Source of the DNA: DATDQA01 sp035292505
Lineage (GTDB): Bacteria > Bacteroidota > Bacteroidia > Chitinophagales > Saprospiraceae
Direction: 5' to 3'
Assembly (NCBI GenBank): GCA_035292505.1
Contig: DATDQA010000132.1
Coordinates: 1 to 19,912 of the forward strand
DNA: 19,912 nt
Numbering within the stretch: the stretch's first letter is position 1; each line of letters begins with the position of its first letter. This document shows, piece by piece, positions 1-8,320 of the stretch. The notes beneath the pieces were generated by a model that was not told where the DNA came from, made no database searches, and saw only the letters and a list, made by a program, of their open reading frames with translations. Both the position numbers and the translations under genes were made by a program.

Positions 1-1154
1 ATATGGTTGCGGGAATGAGCTATGCATTGGTAGTTAATAATTTCAGCCAGTCAGGCCAGGGTTTTTCTATTGACTTTGGAGGTACTGGTACATTTCTCGG
101 ACCTGAACCGGATTTTGAGTTCATAGCAGTAGAAGCCTTTGAATGTGACAAGACGATCATCTTCACGAATCTCTCTCTTTCGCCCACAGATAGTATCGTC
201 AATTGGTCCTGGAACTTTGGTGCCGGTGCGACACCACTTTTTACAAGTGGTAACGGTCCGCATGCTGTCGTATATGAATCATTTGGTCCTAAACGTGCAG
301 CGCTTACCGTGGAGAGTGAAAGAGGATGCATTGTCACGAAGATCATCGATCTGTATGTGAACCCCTGTTGTGCAGATACAAGCACGCTTGATGCAGGTGC
401 ACTTGCAGAAGATCTCATTTGTCCCGGTGTTCCAACCGGAGTCATCACAGGGATCGGAACAGGAGGAGCGGTGCCTTATCAGTTCAGTCTTGACGGAGTG
501 AGTTATCAACCATCTACCGTTTTTCCCAGCCTGGGTGCCGGCAGCTACCTGGTTTATATACAGGATAGTAAAGGCTGCAGGGATTCAGTGCTCATCGATA
601 TTCTTGATGCACCGCCATTTGTTGTGGATGCAGGCGATACTATTTTCGTAGATCTCGGCGATCCGGCCATACTTAACGCAATTCCTTTTCCACCCACTGT
701 TGAAACGGTAACTTGGTCACCACCCTTTGGACTTGTATTCACCGGCAACGATCTGAGTCCTACCGCATATGCTCCGGGCACTACGACCTACACCGTTACA
801 GTCACTAACGAGGGAGGATGCATTGCCATCGACAGTGTGGTCGTCCTGGTCAATATTGTACGTCCTGTCTTCATCCCGAATGTGTTCTCACCGAATGGTG
901 ATAATATCAATGACTATTTCTTTTTCCAGGGAAGTGCAGCAGCAGATTTGATTGAAGTGATCCGCATCTTTGATCGCTGGGGTGCACTCATTTATGAAGG
1001 ATTTCAGATACCGCTTAATGATCCCCAACTCGGTTGGGATGGTACTTTCAAAGGTCAATATGTAAATCCGGGAGTCTTCACATATTACGCGGATGTGCAT
1101 TTCCTGGATAATCAAACTCTGACCTATTCCGGTACGATCACCGTTGTACGATGA
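1..1154 (+). CDS. Gliding-motility-associated T9SS surface protein with PKD and SprB-type domains (3' part)
   Basis: The reading frame is open at the left edge, so this is the C-terminal part (about 384 residues) of a larger cell-surface protein; the ATG at position 3 is almost certainly internal. Numbering from that Met, residues 5-35 finish a beta domain (motif GFSIDFGGTGTFLGP), 38-120 look like a PKD domain (VNWSWNFG), 135-205 match a SprB repeat (GGAVPYQFSLDG, then LGAGSYLVYIQDSKGC), and 207-285 are another Ig/PKD-like domain (TVTWSPPFG, TTYTVTVTNEGGC). Residues 289-383 form the gliding-motility-associated C-terminal domain (CHU_C, T9SS type B signal): FIPNVFSPNGDNINDYF, IFDRWGALIYE and GWDGTFKGQ are all visible. 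Export by T9SS to the cell surface follows from family knowledge; adhesin or gliding roles are inference. The stop TGA overlaps the lptC start as ATGA, suggesting translational coupling. Confidence 0.93.
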   Translation, partial: MVAGMSYALVVNNFSQSGQGFSIDFGGTGTFLGPEPDFEFIAVEAFECDKTIIFTNLSLSPTDSIVNWSWNFGAGATPLFTSGNGPHAVVYESFGPKRAALTVESERGCIVTKIIDLYVNPCCADTSTLDAGALAEDLICPGVPTGVITGIGTGGAVPYQFSLDGVSYQPSTVFPSLGAGSYLVYIQDSKGCRDSVLIDILDAPPFVVDAGDTIFVDLGDPAILNAIPFPPTVETVTWSPPFGLVFTGNDLSPTAYAPGTTTYTVTVTNEGGCIAIDSVVVLVNIVRPVFIPNVFSPNGDNINDYFFFQGSAAADLIEVIRIFDRWGALIYEGFQIPLNDPQLGWDGTFKGQYVNPGVFTYYADVHFLDNQTLTYSGTITVVR

Positions 1155-1711
1155 AATGGACTCTCTGGATTTGCATCAGTGTCGTCATTGGGCTGATGTC
1201 ATGTGTCAAGAAAGAAATTGACCTGGAAGTCCTGCGTACTCCGCGCGATTATTCTATTGAAGAAGCACGTGATGTAGAAGTCCTCTATAGCGACTCCGCA
1301 ATGTTGAGAGTGCGTATCGAAGGTCCTCTGCTCAGGAGATATGTATATCGTTTTCGTGTAGAAGAAGAGTTTCCCGAAGGTGTGCGCGTAACGTTCTTTG
1401 ATGCCTATGCGCGTCCTACGGCATGGCTCTCCGCAAAATATGCAATTCGCAAACCACAGGATCATCAGACAATTGTCCGTGACAGTGTTGTGCTTTACAA
1501 TACACTTGGGGAGAAAATAGAGGGTCTTGAGTTGATCTGGGACGAAAATGAGGAAATCATCCATACGGAGAAGTTCGTGAAGATTACCCGTCCTGATGAA
1601 ATCATCTATAGCCGTGGATTCAAATCAAATCAGAATTTCACATGGTATACCATGTATGCTGTCGAAGGCCAGATGCTCCTCGAAGAGTTAGGCCTGAATG
1701 AAGAAGAATAA
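1151..1711 (+). CDS. lptC: LPS export ABC transporter periplasmic lipoprotein LptC
   Basis: This 186-residue protein has a lipoprotein signal peptide with the lipobox ending GLMSC, so Cys18 should be lipidated. The remainder is beta-rich: alternating stretches such as MLRVRIEGPLLRRY, GVRVTFFDAYARPTAWLSA and KYAIRKPQDHQTIVRDSVVLYN match the LptC/YrbK beta-jellyroll seen in Bacteroidota homologues. LptC relays lipopolysaccharide from the inner-membrane LptBFG extractor to the LptA/LptD route in the periplasm. In Bacteroidota it is often a lipoprotein, not a single-span protein as in E. coli. The start ATG overlaps the stop of the upstream surface-protein gene by 4 bp (ATGA), and a CorC-type membrane protein follows 190 bp downstream. 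No other lpt gene lies in the window. Assignment rests on motif pattern, length and neighbourhood. Confidence 0.85.
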   Translation: MKWTLWICISVVIGLMSCVKKEIDLEVLRTPRDYSIEEARDVEVLYSDSAMLRVRIEGPLLRRYVYRFRVEEEFPEGVRVTFFDAYARPTAWLSAKYAIRKPQDHQTIVRDSVVLYNTLGEKIEGLELIWDENEEIIHTEKFVKITRPDEIIYSRGFKSNQNFTWYTMYAVEGQMLLEELGLNEEE

Positions 1712-1747
1712 ACGAAGTTGAGACTCAAATTTTGGCGGAAAGGCAGA

Positions 1748-1840
1748 ATGGAAGACGACTCAAATACAGGTAGATCGCTTGATGAGTTTAAGTGGAGGTC
1801 CGATTCTCATATCATGCCAACGCGCAAAGCACCCAAATAG
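1748..1840 (+). CDS. Possible 30-residue ORF between lptC and the CorC-type gene
   Basis: An ATG preceded by purine-rich GGAAAGG opens a 30-codon frame starting MEDDSNTGRS and ending TRKAPK-stop. There is no recognisable domain and no neighbour logic, and Bacteroidota rarely depend on Shine-Dalgarno sites. It is listed only because the 190-bp gap is otherwise empty apart from a promoter. It is more likely non-coding. Confidence 0.12.
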   Translation: MEDDSNTGRSLDEFKWRSDSHIMPTRKAPK

Positions 1841-1886
1841 TCAGGTACGACATTGGTCATACTGAGTCCGATCAACAGACGCCTGC

Positions 1887-1894
1887 TATCTTTG
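1887..1894 (+). promoter_or_regulatory. Promoter -7 box TATCTTTG for the CorC-type gene
   Basis: TATCTTTG is a full match to the Bacteroidota sigma-ABfr -7 consensus TAnnTTTG and lies only 7 nt before the ATG at 1902. Transcription should start at or next to the ATG, implying a leaderless or nearly leaderless mRNA. No good -33 TTG was found at the usual spacing. The same geometry recurs at 8303 and 11103. Confidence 0.6.
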
Positions 1895-1901
1895 ACCCGT
1901 A

Positions 1902-3155
1902 ATGTCAGCCCTCATCTTCGTTGTGATCATTTTTCTCCTGTTCCTGGCTTTTTTCTCCGGAGCAGAGATTGCCTTTATTTCTGCCAACAAACTCAGCATT
2001 GAAGTAGAAAAAAACAAAGGCACGCGTCTGGGCAAAATACTTGCACGATTCTATGACAAACCCAGAGATTTTCTGGGCGCCCTGCTTGTTGGGAGCAGTA
2101 TCGCACTTGTGGTTATTGCACTGCTGATGACGCAGCTCCTGACTCCCCGGTTCATGAAGTTGGTAGGTGAAGGATGGGTCCTCTTGCTGGTCAATACCGT
2201 CTTGATTACCATCATAGTGCTCGTTTTCGGCGAGTTTCTCCCGAAAGTGTTTGGTCGCCGATATGCAAATGAAGTCATCCATGTGTTTGCCTATCCACTC
2301 ATCGTAACACAGTGGCTGCTTGCGATACCCACCTGGGTCATCACGAGAGTTTCCAATTTCAGTTTAAAATATATTTTGCGCGCGGGTGCGGATGTGGATG
2401 AAGAAGTGATCACCCGGCTGGATCTGCAGGACTTTGTAGAAGGCACGACATCCCCGGTACAGGGTGAGATCGAGACTGACATGTTCAGGAATGCGTTACA
2501 TCTCAAGGAAGTCCGTGTTGAGAATTGTATGGTACCGCGCCCGGAAATTGTCCATATCGATGTCGTTGCTCCATTGAACGAACTCATTGCTCTTTTTCAG
2601 TCAACTCGTCATAGTCGCATTCTGGTGATCGAAGGAGACCTCGATCATGTGCTTGGTTATGTTCATCATCAGCAGTTGTTGACTCCGGTCGAATCATTGC
2701 GCAGCCTGTTATTTGAAATTCCATTTGTCCCGGAGACAATGAGTGCCAAGGATCTGATGTTAAACCTGATCCGGGAAGAAAACAGCATCGCTTGTGTGGT
2801 AGACGAATTCGGCGGCACCGCCGGTATTATCACGCTTGAAGATATTCTCGAGGAGATTTTTGGTGAAATCGAAGATGAACATGACGAGGAAGAATTTACC
2901 GATCAGAAAATCAACGATAACGAGTATCAATTCTCGGGACGCCTGAAGATTGATTATCTGAATGAAAAGTATCCCGAGCTGCAATTACCTGAAGGAGACT
3001 ATCATACGCTTTCGGGATACCTCGTAATGACATCCGGGATTATTCCTGACGAGGGAGACGTGATCGCGCTCGGTCACTACAAGTTCATTTGTGAAGCTGT
3101 CACGGATAAGAAAATTGAGACGATCCGGGTCATACGAATGACACATGCCGAATAG
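1902..3155 (+). CDS. CNNM/CBS/CorC-domain membrane protein (HlyC/CorC family, GldE-like)
   Basis: This 417-residue protein has the three-part layout of the HlyC/CorC family. Residues 1 to about 180 are the CNNM (DUF21) membrane domain with hydrophobic helices (ALIFVVIIFLLFLAFFSGAE, ALLVGSSIALVVIALLM, LLLVNTVLITIIVLVFGEFL) and the conserved FGEFLPKVFGRRYA stretch. Residues about 205-320 are a CBS pair (VENCMVPRPEIVHID, then ENSIACVVDEFGGTAGIITLEDILEEIFGEIEDE). Residues about 335-415 are the CorC_HlyC C-terminal domain (YQFSGRLKIDYLN, YHTLSGYLV). The family includes Mg/Co efflux-related proteins and GldE, which supports gliding and T9SS function in Flavobacterium; which role applies here is not decided. 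In many Bacteroidota this gene follows lptC, as here. It has its own predicted promoter immediately before the ATG. Confidence 0.9.
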   Translation: MSALIFVVIIFLLFLAFFSGAEIAFISANKLSIEVEKNKGTRLGKILARFYDKPRDFLGALLVGSSIALVVIALLMTQLLTPRFMKLVGEGWVLLLVNTVLITIIVLVFGEFLPKVFGRRYANEVIHVFAYPLIVTQWLLAIPTWVITRVSNFSLKYILRAGADVDEEVITRLDLQDFVEGTTSPVQGEIETDMFRNALHLKEVRVENCMVPRPEIVHIDVVAPLNELIALFQSTRHSRILVIEGDLDHVLGYVHHQQLLTPVESLRSLLFEIPFVPETMSAKDLMLNLIREENSIACVVDEFGGTAGIITLEDILEEIFGEIEDEHDEEEFTDQKINDNEYQFSGRLKIDYLNEKYPELQLPEGDYHTLSGYLVMTSGIIPDEGDVIALGHYKFICEAVTDKKIETIRVIRMTHAE

Positions 3156-3680
3156 CGTTTTTTGTTTTCTATTAAGGAATATTGTAAGAATGCGCAGGAA
3201 GTAATACGCCACTGAAAACTGGTTCTAAACCGGCGATCCGTTTCCTAACTGATAAGGAACGTTTCTCTCACATTTTTAGCGATCCGTTTCCTAACTGATA
3301 AGGAACACTTCCTCCCTTTTTAGCGATCCGTTTCCTAACTGATAAGGAACGCTTCCTCCCTTTTTTTGCGATCCGTTTCCTAACTGATAAGGAACGGCTC
3401 TGTTACGGATAATCACTATCACTTCCCTTATTCAATTCCCCATTCTGTTGCCAGAGTGGTAGGTCTGATTGAGTGAATGTCCAGTTATTGCATCTCTCTA
3501 CTGCACACTTATTGATATGCACACAACACGATTTTGATGGATTGTCGCTTAGGGAAACTGAATTCTTAAGAACTGTTTTGTCGATGATTTTATTAGAATT
3601 ACGTGCTATGCTATTCAAGACTCGTAGATGATCAAAATGATGTCTAACTTGTGCAAACAATGATTAAACTCAGAAACTAC
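3156..3680. other. 525-bp intergenic region between convergent genes
   Basis: No convincing gene is present. From left to right it holds a T-rich stretch after the CorC-type stop, a short hairpin GGTT-CTA-AACC at 3221-3231, four identical 28-bp direct repeats (3233-3395), and an AT-rich segment at 3396-3680. The latter contains an unrecognised 85-codon frame on the - strand (3403-3660) opening with TTG. Its translation has five cysteines and no motif I recognise, so it may be decayed or random. Confidence 0.6.
3233..3395 (+). repeat. Four identical 28-bp direct repeats with T-rich 16-18-bp spacers
   Basis: Copies lie at 3233-3260, 3279-3306, 3323-3350 and 3368-3395 (period 44-46 bp). Each begins GCGATCCGTTTC and ends GATAAGGAAC, and all four are identical base for base. 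Inside each copy TTCCT can pair with AGGAA across an 8-nt loop. In copies 2 and 3 the same AGGAA can pair with a TTCCT in the following spacer (AGGAA-CAC-TTCCT and AGGAA-CGC-TTCCT), followed by CCC and a run of T. The array sits 78 bp after the CorC-type stop, so tandem weak terminators or processing sites are one reading, and tandem binding sites another. Spacers resemble each other and are too short for CRISPR. Confidence 0.85.
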
Positions 3681-4829
3681 TCAATCCTTTGTATATGTGA
3701 TCCGATAGATCGCGTTTGCATAGTCATCAGACACAAGCATGGATCCATCAGGGAGATGTTCCAGATCTACAGGACGACCCCATGCCTGATCGCCTTGCAG
3801 CCATCCTTCAGCAAAGGACTCATAGGACACAGCGCGGGTGTTGTCTTCGACACGCACCATCATCACCCGGTACCCGATCGGCTTCGAACGATTCCATGAA
3901 CCATGCTCTGCAATGAGAATCTGGTTCTGATATTCTGCCGGAAACATCGATCCATGATAAAATTCCATCCCTAATGGTGCGACATGTGGACTTAGCTTTT
4001 GTGCCGGTGGAATATAATCACTGCACGATTTCCCCTTGCCCAGGTTTGGATCGAGGAAATCACCCTGATGACAGAATGGATAACCGAAATGCATCCCTGT
4101 CTTCGGAGCATAGTTGAGTTCGCAGGCGGGCATATCATCACCAAGCCAGTCGCCGCCATTGTCTGTGAACCAAAGTTCTTTCGTCACCGGATGCCAATCG
4201 AAACCAACAGTATTACGTACTCCATGCGCGATGATTTCGCGCTGCTTCGTCTCCACATTCAACCTTGTGATAGACGCGTAGATGTCGTCCTTGGACAGAC
4301 AAATATTACATGGTCCACCAACAGGAATGTAGAGCCAGCCATCAGGACCGAAGGCGATGTATTTCCATCCATGGTGCTCTTTGTCCGGATATTGATCATA
4401 CACAAGTTCCGGTTTTCCGGGATGTGCGAGTTTAGATTCGATGTCATCCCAGACCCATACTTTATCTATTTCCGCAAAATAGAGGTCGCCCTCATGGAAG
4501 GCCACACCATTCGGCATCTTTTTTCCTGAGATCAATGTGTACTTCTTATCCACTTCAAAGTCACTATTTGTATCCTGCAGAGCATAGACATTTCCTGCAT
4601 CGCGCGTACTGACAAACAAGGTGCCGTTTGGGGAGAGCGACATGGACCGGGCATTTTCAATCCCTTGTGCATATATGGCGATTTTGAATCCGGGAGGGAG
4701 CTTTATCTGATGAAGTGGGAGAGTAGCGGATGATGCAGATGCTGTCTCTTGTGTGGAGTCAGCAGTTTTTGGTTGACATGCAGTGACAATTGCACACACC
4801 AGGATAGAGTTGAGAAGTTGATGAAGCAT
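3681..4829 (-). CDS. PQQ-dependent sugar dehydrogenase-like (L-sorbosone dehydrogenase type) lipoprotein
   Basis: This 382-residue protein starts with a lipoprotein signal peptide (lipobox VTAC, Cys18) followed by a Ser/Thr/Ala-rich linker, so it is expected to be membrane-anchored outside the cytoplasm. From about residue 40 it is a six-bladed beta-propeller of the soluble glucose/sorbosone dehydrogenase class: LPPGFKIAIYAQGIENARSM, DKEHHGWKYIAFGPDGWLYI, AHGVRNTVGFDWHPVTKELW, TDNGGDWLGDD and GRPVDLEHLPDGSMLVSDD are typical. Six or so cysteines (GGPCNICLSK, MPACELN, GYPFC, KGKSCSD) may form disulfides or a haem-related motif. The substrate is unknown; family members oxidise aldoses or sorbosone, but many homologues are uncharacterised. 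It lies 82 bp downstream of icmF on the same strand. No clear promoter of its own is seen, so read-through from icmF is possible. Confidence 0.85.
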   Translation of the reverse strand: MLHQLLNSILVCAIVTACQPKTADSTQETASASSATLPLHQIKLPPGFKIAIYAQGIENARSMSLSPNGTLFVSTRDAGNVYALQDTNSDFEVDKKYTLISGKKMPNGVAFHEGDLYFAEIDKVWVWDDIESKLAHPGKPELVYDQYPDKEHHGWKYIAFGPDGWLYIPVGGPCNICLSKDDIYASITRLNVETKQREIIAHGVRNTVGFDWHPVTKELWFTDNGGDWLGDDMPACELNYAPKTGMHFGYPFCHQGDFLDPNLGKGKSCSDYIPPAQKLSPHVAPLGMEFYHGSMFPAEYQNQILIAEHGSWNRSKPIGYRVMMVRVEDNTRAVSYESFAEGWLQGDQAWGRPVDLEHLPDGSMLVSDDYANAIYRITYTKD

Positions 4830-4865
4830 ATTTAAAGAGCAGCTAATTATTTCTGAGAATTAAAC

Positions 4866-4907
4866 AATCGAGTATTAAGAATGAGGAATAGAGAATCAAG
4901 AATTCTT
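4866..4907. repeat. Degenerate 7-nt tandem repeat, six units
   Basis: Read in steps of seven the + strand gives AATCGAG, TATTAAG, AATGAGG, AATAGAG, AATCAAG, AATTCTT, consensus AATnRAG. The tract ends in the palindrome AAGAATTCTT (4898-4907), flanked by GAGAA and TTCTC, directly after the icmF stop. This could form a weak transcript-end hairpin. A second six-unit, 42-bp tract of the same period lies at 11144-11185. Confidence 0.6.
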
Positions 4908-4911
4908 CTTC

Positions 4912-7900
4912 TCACATATTCCTCCGATACTGCCCACCCACCTCATACAATGCATGCGTGATCTCACCGAGCGTACAATACTTCGTCGCCTCCATCAAAG
5001 CTTCAAACAAATTCTCATTCCTGATGGCTGATTGCTGAAGATGCGAGAGTCTTGATGTTGCACTGGGAGTGTTTGCGTCATGAACCCCTTTCAGCCGTGA
5101 GATCTGCAAGTCTTTTTCTTCCCGGGTAGAACGGATTACTTCACGGGGCAATACGGTAGGTGAACCTTCCTTGGATAAAAATGTATTGACGCCTATAATT
5201 GGGTAGCTTCCGTCATGTTTCAGTGTTTCATAATACAGGCTTTCTTCCTGGATTTTACTCCGCTGATACATGGTCTCCATTGCACCAAGCACACCTCCTC
5301 GCTCTGTTATGCGATCAAATTCAGTGAGCACTGCTTCTTCCACAAGATCTGTCAGCTCTTCAATAATGAATGATCCCTGTAATGGATTCTCATTCTTCGC
5401 CAGGCCGAGTTCATGGTTGATGATGAGTTGAATGGCCATTGCCCTGCGGACACTCTCTTCAGTAGGAGTCGTGATGGCTTCGTCATACGCATTGGTGTGC
5501 AGGCTATTGCAATTGTCGTAGATTGCATAGAGCGCTTGCAATGTTGTGCGGATATCGTTGAATGAAATCTCCTGCGCGTGTAAGGAGCGACCGGAAGTCT
5601 GCACATGATACTTCAGCATCTGAGATCGTTCGTTCGCCAAATACTTGTATTTCATTGCTTTGGCCCAAATACGTCTTGCAACACGTCCAATCACGGCGTA
5701 TTCAGGATCAATCCCATTCGAGAAAAAGAAAGAGAGGTTCGGCGCAAAGTCATCGATATCCATTCCTCTCGATAAATAATACTCTACATAGGTAAATCCA
5801 TTCGAAAGTGTGAAAGCAAGTTGCGTCACCGGGTTAGCCCCTGCTTCCGCGATGTGATATCCTGAGATAGACACAGAGTAGAAATTGCGTACCTGCTTTT
5901 CAATAAAATACTGCTGTACATCTCCCATGAGTCGTAATGAGAACTCAGTGGAGAAAATACAGGTGTTCTGCGCCTGATCTTCTTTGAGAATATCCGCTTG
6001 TACTGTGCCGCGCACGGATGAAAGCGCACGGGCTTTACAAGATTGATATGCTTCCGCATCGAGAACTTCATCTCCGGTAATGCCAAGCATCATTAAGCCT
6101 AATCCATCATGACCTACCGGAATTTCAGCATCATAGGCCGGTCGTGAAAGCCCGCGATCATCGTATTTCTTTTTCTTAGTTGATTCAACCTTCGATTCAA
6201 GCTTATGCTGTCTGATATACATCTCGCATTGTTGATCGATGGCGGCATTCATGAAGAACGCACAGATCGTAGCGGCCGGTCCATTGATGGTCATCGAAAC
6301 TGAAGTCTTGGGATCGCAGAGGTCAAAACCTGAATACAATCTTTTGGCATCATCCAGGGTGCAGATACTGACCCCACTGTTGCCCACTTTGCCATAGATA
6401 TCCGGACGGATTGCCGGATCTTCTCCATATAATGTCACTGAATCAAATGCCGTAGACAGCCTTTTTGCAGGCATATCCAGTGAGACATAATGAAAGCGTC
6501 GATTTGTTCTCTCCGGTCCTCCTTCTCCTGCAAACATCCGCGTTGGATCTTCGCCACTGCGCTTGAAAGGATAGACACCGGCGGTATAAGGAAACTGCCC
6601 CGGTACATTCTCCTGCATATTCCAACGCACGATCTCTGCCCAGTCTTTGAATTTCGGCAGGATCACTTTTGGGATCTTTGTATGAGACAATGATTCATGG
6701 ATCGTAGGCACGTGTACTTCTTTGCCGCGTACTGTATAGATGTACTCTTCACCTTCATAAGAAGCCTTACGTTGGTCCCATTCATTTAAGATGCGTTGCA
6801 CATCACTCTCAAGATCTTTTTGTAAATCCCTGAATGCTGACTTCAATTCCTCCAATGTGGAATCAGCTACCCGACCCTGTAATGTTCTTATCGCAATATC
6901 AAGTCCATACAACTTACCTGCAAGAGCCGCCTGATCCTTGACGGTGTTGTCGTAGTGTCTGTTGTTCTCAGAGATCTCAGAAAGATAGCGTACGCGTTCA
7001 GGTGGAATGATGTAAATTTTCTCACTCGCCCCTTCTTCTAATCCGGATGTACCCTTGAAGGCATTGTCAAACTTCTTATTGAGTATCCGGATCACACAAT
7101 TGTACAATGCGTTCATCCCCGGATCATTGAATTGCGATGCAATTGTTCCAAATACAGGGAGAGTTGAAGTCTCCGCATCCCATAGCTCATGATTGCGCCG
7201 AAATTGCTTCTGCACATCACGCAACGCATCCTGCGCACCACGCTTATCAAACTTATTGATAGCTACGACATCCGCAAAATCCAGCATGTCGATCTTCTCC
7301 AATTGGGATGCTGCACCATAGTCAGGAGTCATGACATAGAGTGACATGTCCGAATGATCGACGATCTCCGTATCCGATTGCCCGATTCCCGAGGTTTCAA
7401 GGATGATAAGATCGAATCCTGCGACTTTCAACACATTCAATGCCCCTTGCACATGCAGAGACAAAGCAAGATTCGATTGTCGTGTGGCGAGTGAACGCAT
7501 ATACACATTGGGATGGGAGATAGAATTCATGCGGATACGATCTCCGAGTAGCGCACCACCTGTCTTTCGCTTAGAAGGATCTACTGAAATAATTCCGATT
7601 GACTTATCCTGGAAGTCACGGATAAATCGTCGCACGAGTTCATCAACAAGACTTGATTTGCCCGCTCCCCCTGTTCCCGTGATGCCAAGTACAGGCACAT
7701 GCGTCTTTGCAACCTCGTTTCGTATCGATGCAACGAGATCAGCATGCAGATCAGGAAAATTTTCCAATGCTGAGATGGTACGTGCAATCGACAAAGGTTT
7801 CTCAACAGAAAGCGCCGTTGCCTGTCCATTCAAACTGAAGCCCACTGGGAAATCACACTCCTTGAGCATATCATTGATCATACCCTGCAAGCCCATCCTT

Positions 7901-8295
7901 CGCCCATCGTCTGGCGAATAGAGCCGTGTGATCCCATATGATTCAAGTTCCTTAATCTCAGAAGGCAAGATGGTCCCGCCCCCACCACCGAAGATTTTGA
8001 TATGACCTGCTCCACGTTCTTTCAGTAGATCATGGATGTATTTGAAAAATTCGTTGTGGCCTCCCTGATAACTGGTAATTGCAATTGCCTGCACATCTTC
8101 TTCGATCGCCGTCTCTACGATTTCCCTTGCAGACCTGTTGTGACCAAGATGGATCACCTCAGCCCCGGAGCGTTGCATGATGCGGCGCATCAGATTGATT
8201 GCGACATCGTGTCCATCGAAGAGCGAAGCGGCTGTGACGATCCTGATCTTGTGAGCAGGTTTATAGATATCCGGAACTGATACAGTGATTGCCAT
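4912..8295 (-). CDS. icmF: Fused isobutyryl-CoA mutase IcmF (B12-binding, MeaB-type G protein and mutase domains)
   Basis: This 1127-residue protein matches the IcmF layout. The N-terminal B12-binding domain (about 14-150) has DGHD at 27-30 and IFGGGGGTI. A MeaB-like GTPase chaperone follows (about 195-425) with P-loop GTGGAGKS at 207-214, SVDPSKRKTGGALLGDR and NKFD at 347-350. The mutase part then runs to the C terminus (TAGVYPFKR, DPTRMFAGEGG, SMTINGPAATI, GTVQADILKED, YHIAEAGANP). Phe577 in YPFKR and Gln776 in AQNTCIF are the residues known to mark isobutyryl/n-butyryl-CoA mutases, in contrast to the Tyr/Arg pair of methylmalonyl-CoA mutase and the Leu/Ala pair of pivalyl-CoA mutase. The G domain loads and protects adenosylcobalamin. 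I chose the ATG at 8295 over an in-frame ATG at 8337, because the latter lies inside a 9-nt repeat upstream of the likely promoter. Confidence 0.93.
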   Translation of the reverse strand: MAITVSVPDIYKPAHKIRIVTAASLFDGHDVAINLMRRIMQRSGAEVIHLGHNRSAREIVETAIEEDVQAIAITSYQGGHNEFFKYIHDLLKERGAGHIKIFGGGGGTILPSEIKELESYGITRLYSPDDGRRMGLQGMINDMLKECDFPVGFSLNGQATALSVEKPLSIARTISALENFPDLHADLVASIRNEVAKTHVPVLGITGTGGAGKSSLVDELVRRFIRDFQDKSIGIISVDPSKRKTGGALLGDRIRMNSISHPNVYMRSLATRQSNLALSLHVQGALNVLKVAGFDLIILETSGIGQSDTEIVDHSDMSLYVMTPDYGAASQLEKIDMLDFADVVAINKFDKRGAQDALRDVQKQFRRNHELWDAETSTLPVFGTIASQFNDPGMNALYNCVIRILNKKFDNAFKGTSGLEEGASEKIYIIPPERVRYLSEISENNRHYDNTVKDQAALAGKLYGLDIAIRTLQGRVADSTLEELKSAFRDLQKDLESDVQRILNEWDQRKASYEGEEYIYTVRGKEVHVPTIHESLSHTKIPKVILPKFKDWAEIVRWNMQENVPGQFPYTAGVYPFKRSGEDPTRMFAGEGGPERTNRRFHYVSLDMPAKRLSTAFDSVTLYGEDPAIRPDIYGKVGNSGVSICTLDDAKRLYSGFDLCDPKTSVSMTINGPAATICAFFMNAAIDQQCEMYIRQHKLESKVESTKKKKYDDRGLSRPAYDAEIPVGHDGLGLMMLGITGDEVLDAEAYQSCKARALSSVRGTVQADILKEDQAQNTCIFSTEFSLRLMGDVQQYFIEKQVRNFYSVSISGYHIAEAGANPVTQLAFTLSNGFTYVEYYLSRGMDIDDFAPNLSFFFSNGIDPEYAVIGRVARRIWAKAMKYKYLANERSQMLKYHVQTSGRSLHAQEISFNDIRTTLQALYAIYDNCNSLHTNAYDEAITTPTEESVRRAMAIQLIINHELGLAKNENPLQGSFIIEELTDLVEEAVLTEFDRITERGGVLGAMETMYQRSKIQEESLYYETLKHDGSYPIIGVNTFLSKEGSPTVLPREVIRSTREEKDLQISRLKGVHDANTPSATSRLSHLQQSAIRNENLFEALMEATKYCTLGEITHALYEVGGQYRRNM

Positions 8296-8302
8296 TGAGT
8301 CG

Positions 8303-8310
8303 TAAAGGTA
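8303..8310 (-). promoter_or_regulatory. Promoter -7 box TACCTTTA for icmF
   Basis: On the - strand TACCTTTA matches seven of eight positions of TAnnTTTG (six defined bases, one differing) and is followed after 7 nt by the icmF ATG at 8295. This is the same spacing as at the CorC-type gene. It supports the downstream start and a near-leaderless mRNA. Confidence 0.5.
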
Positions 8311-8320
8311 CGCTTGAGAC

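Noticed and set aside
3233..3395. CRISPR array
   Set aside because: Spacers are only 16-18 bp, share sequence (TTCCTCCCTTTTT) and vary mainly in T-run length; no cas genes are nearby.
3403..3660. 85-residue Cys-containing frame on the - strand
   Set aside because: TTG start, no recognised motif and AT-rich sequence; kept only as a note in the intergenic entry.
3999..4529. 176-residue + strand frame opposite the PQQ-dehydrogenase-like gene
   Set aside because: Antisense to a clear beta-propeller coding sequence, no domain of its own.
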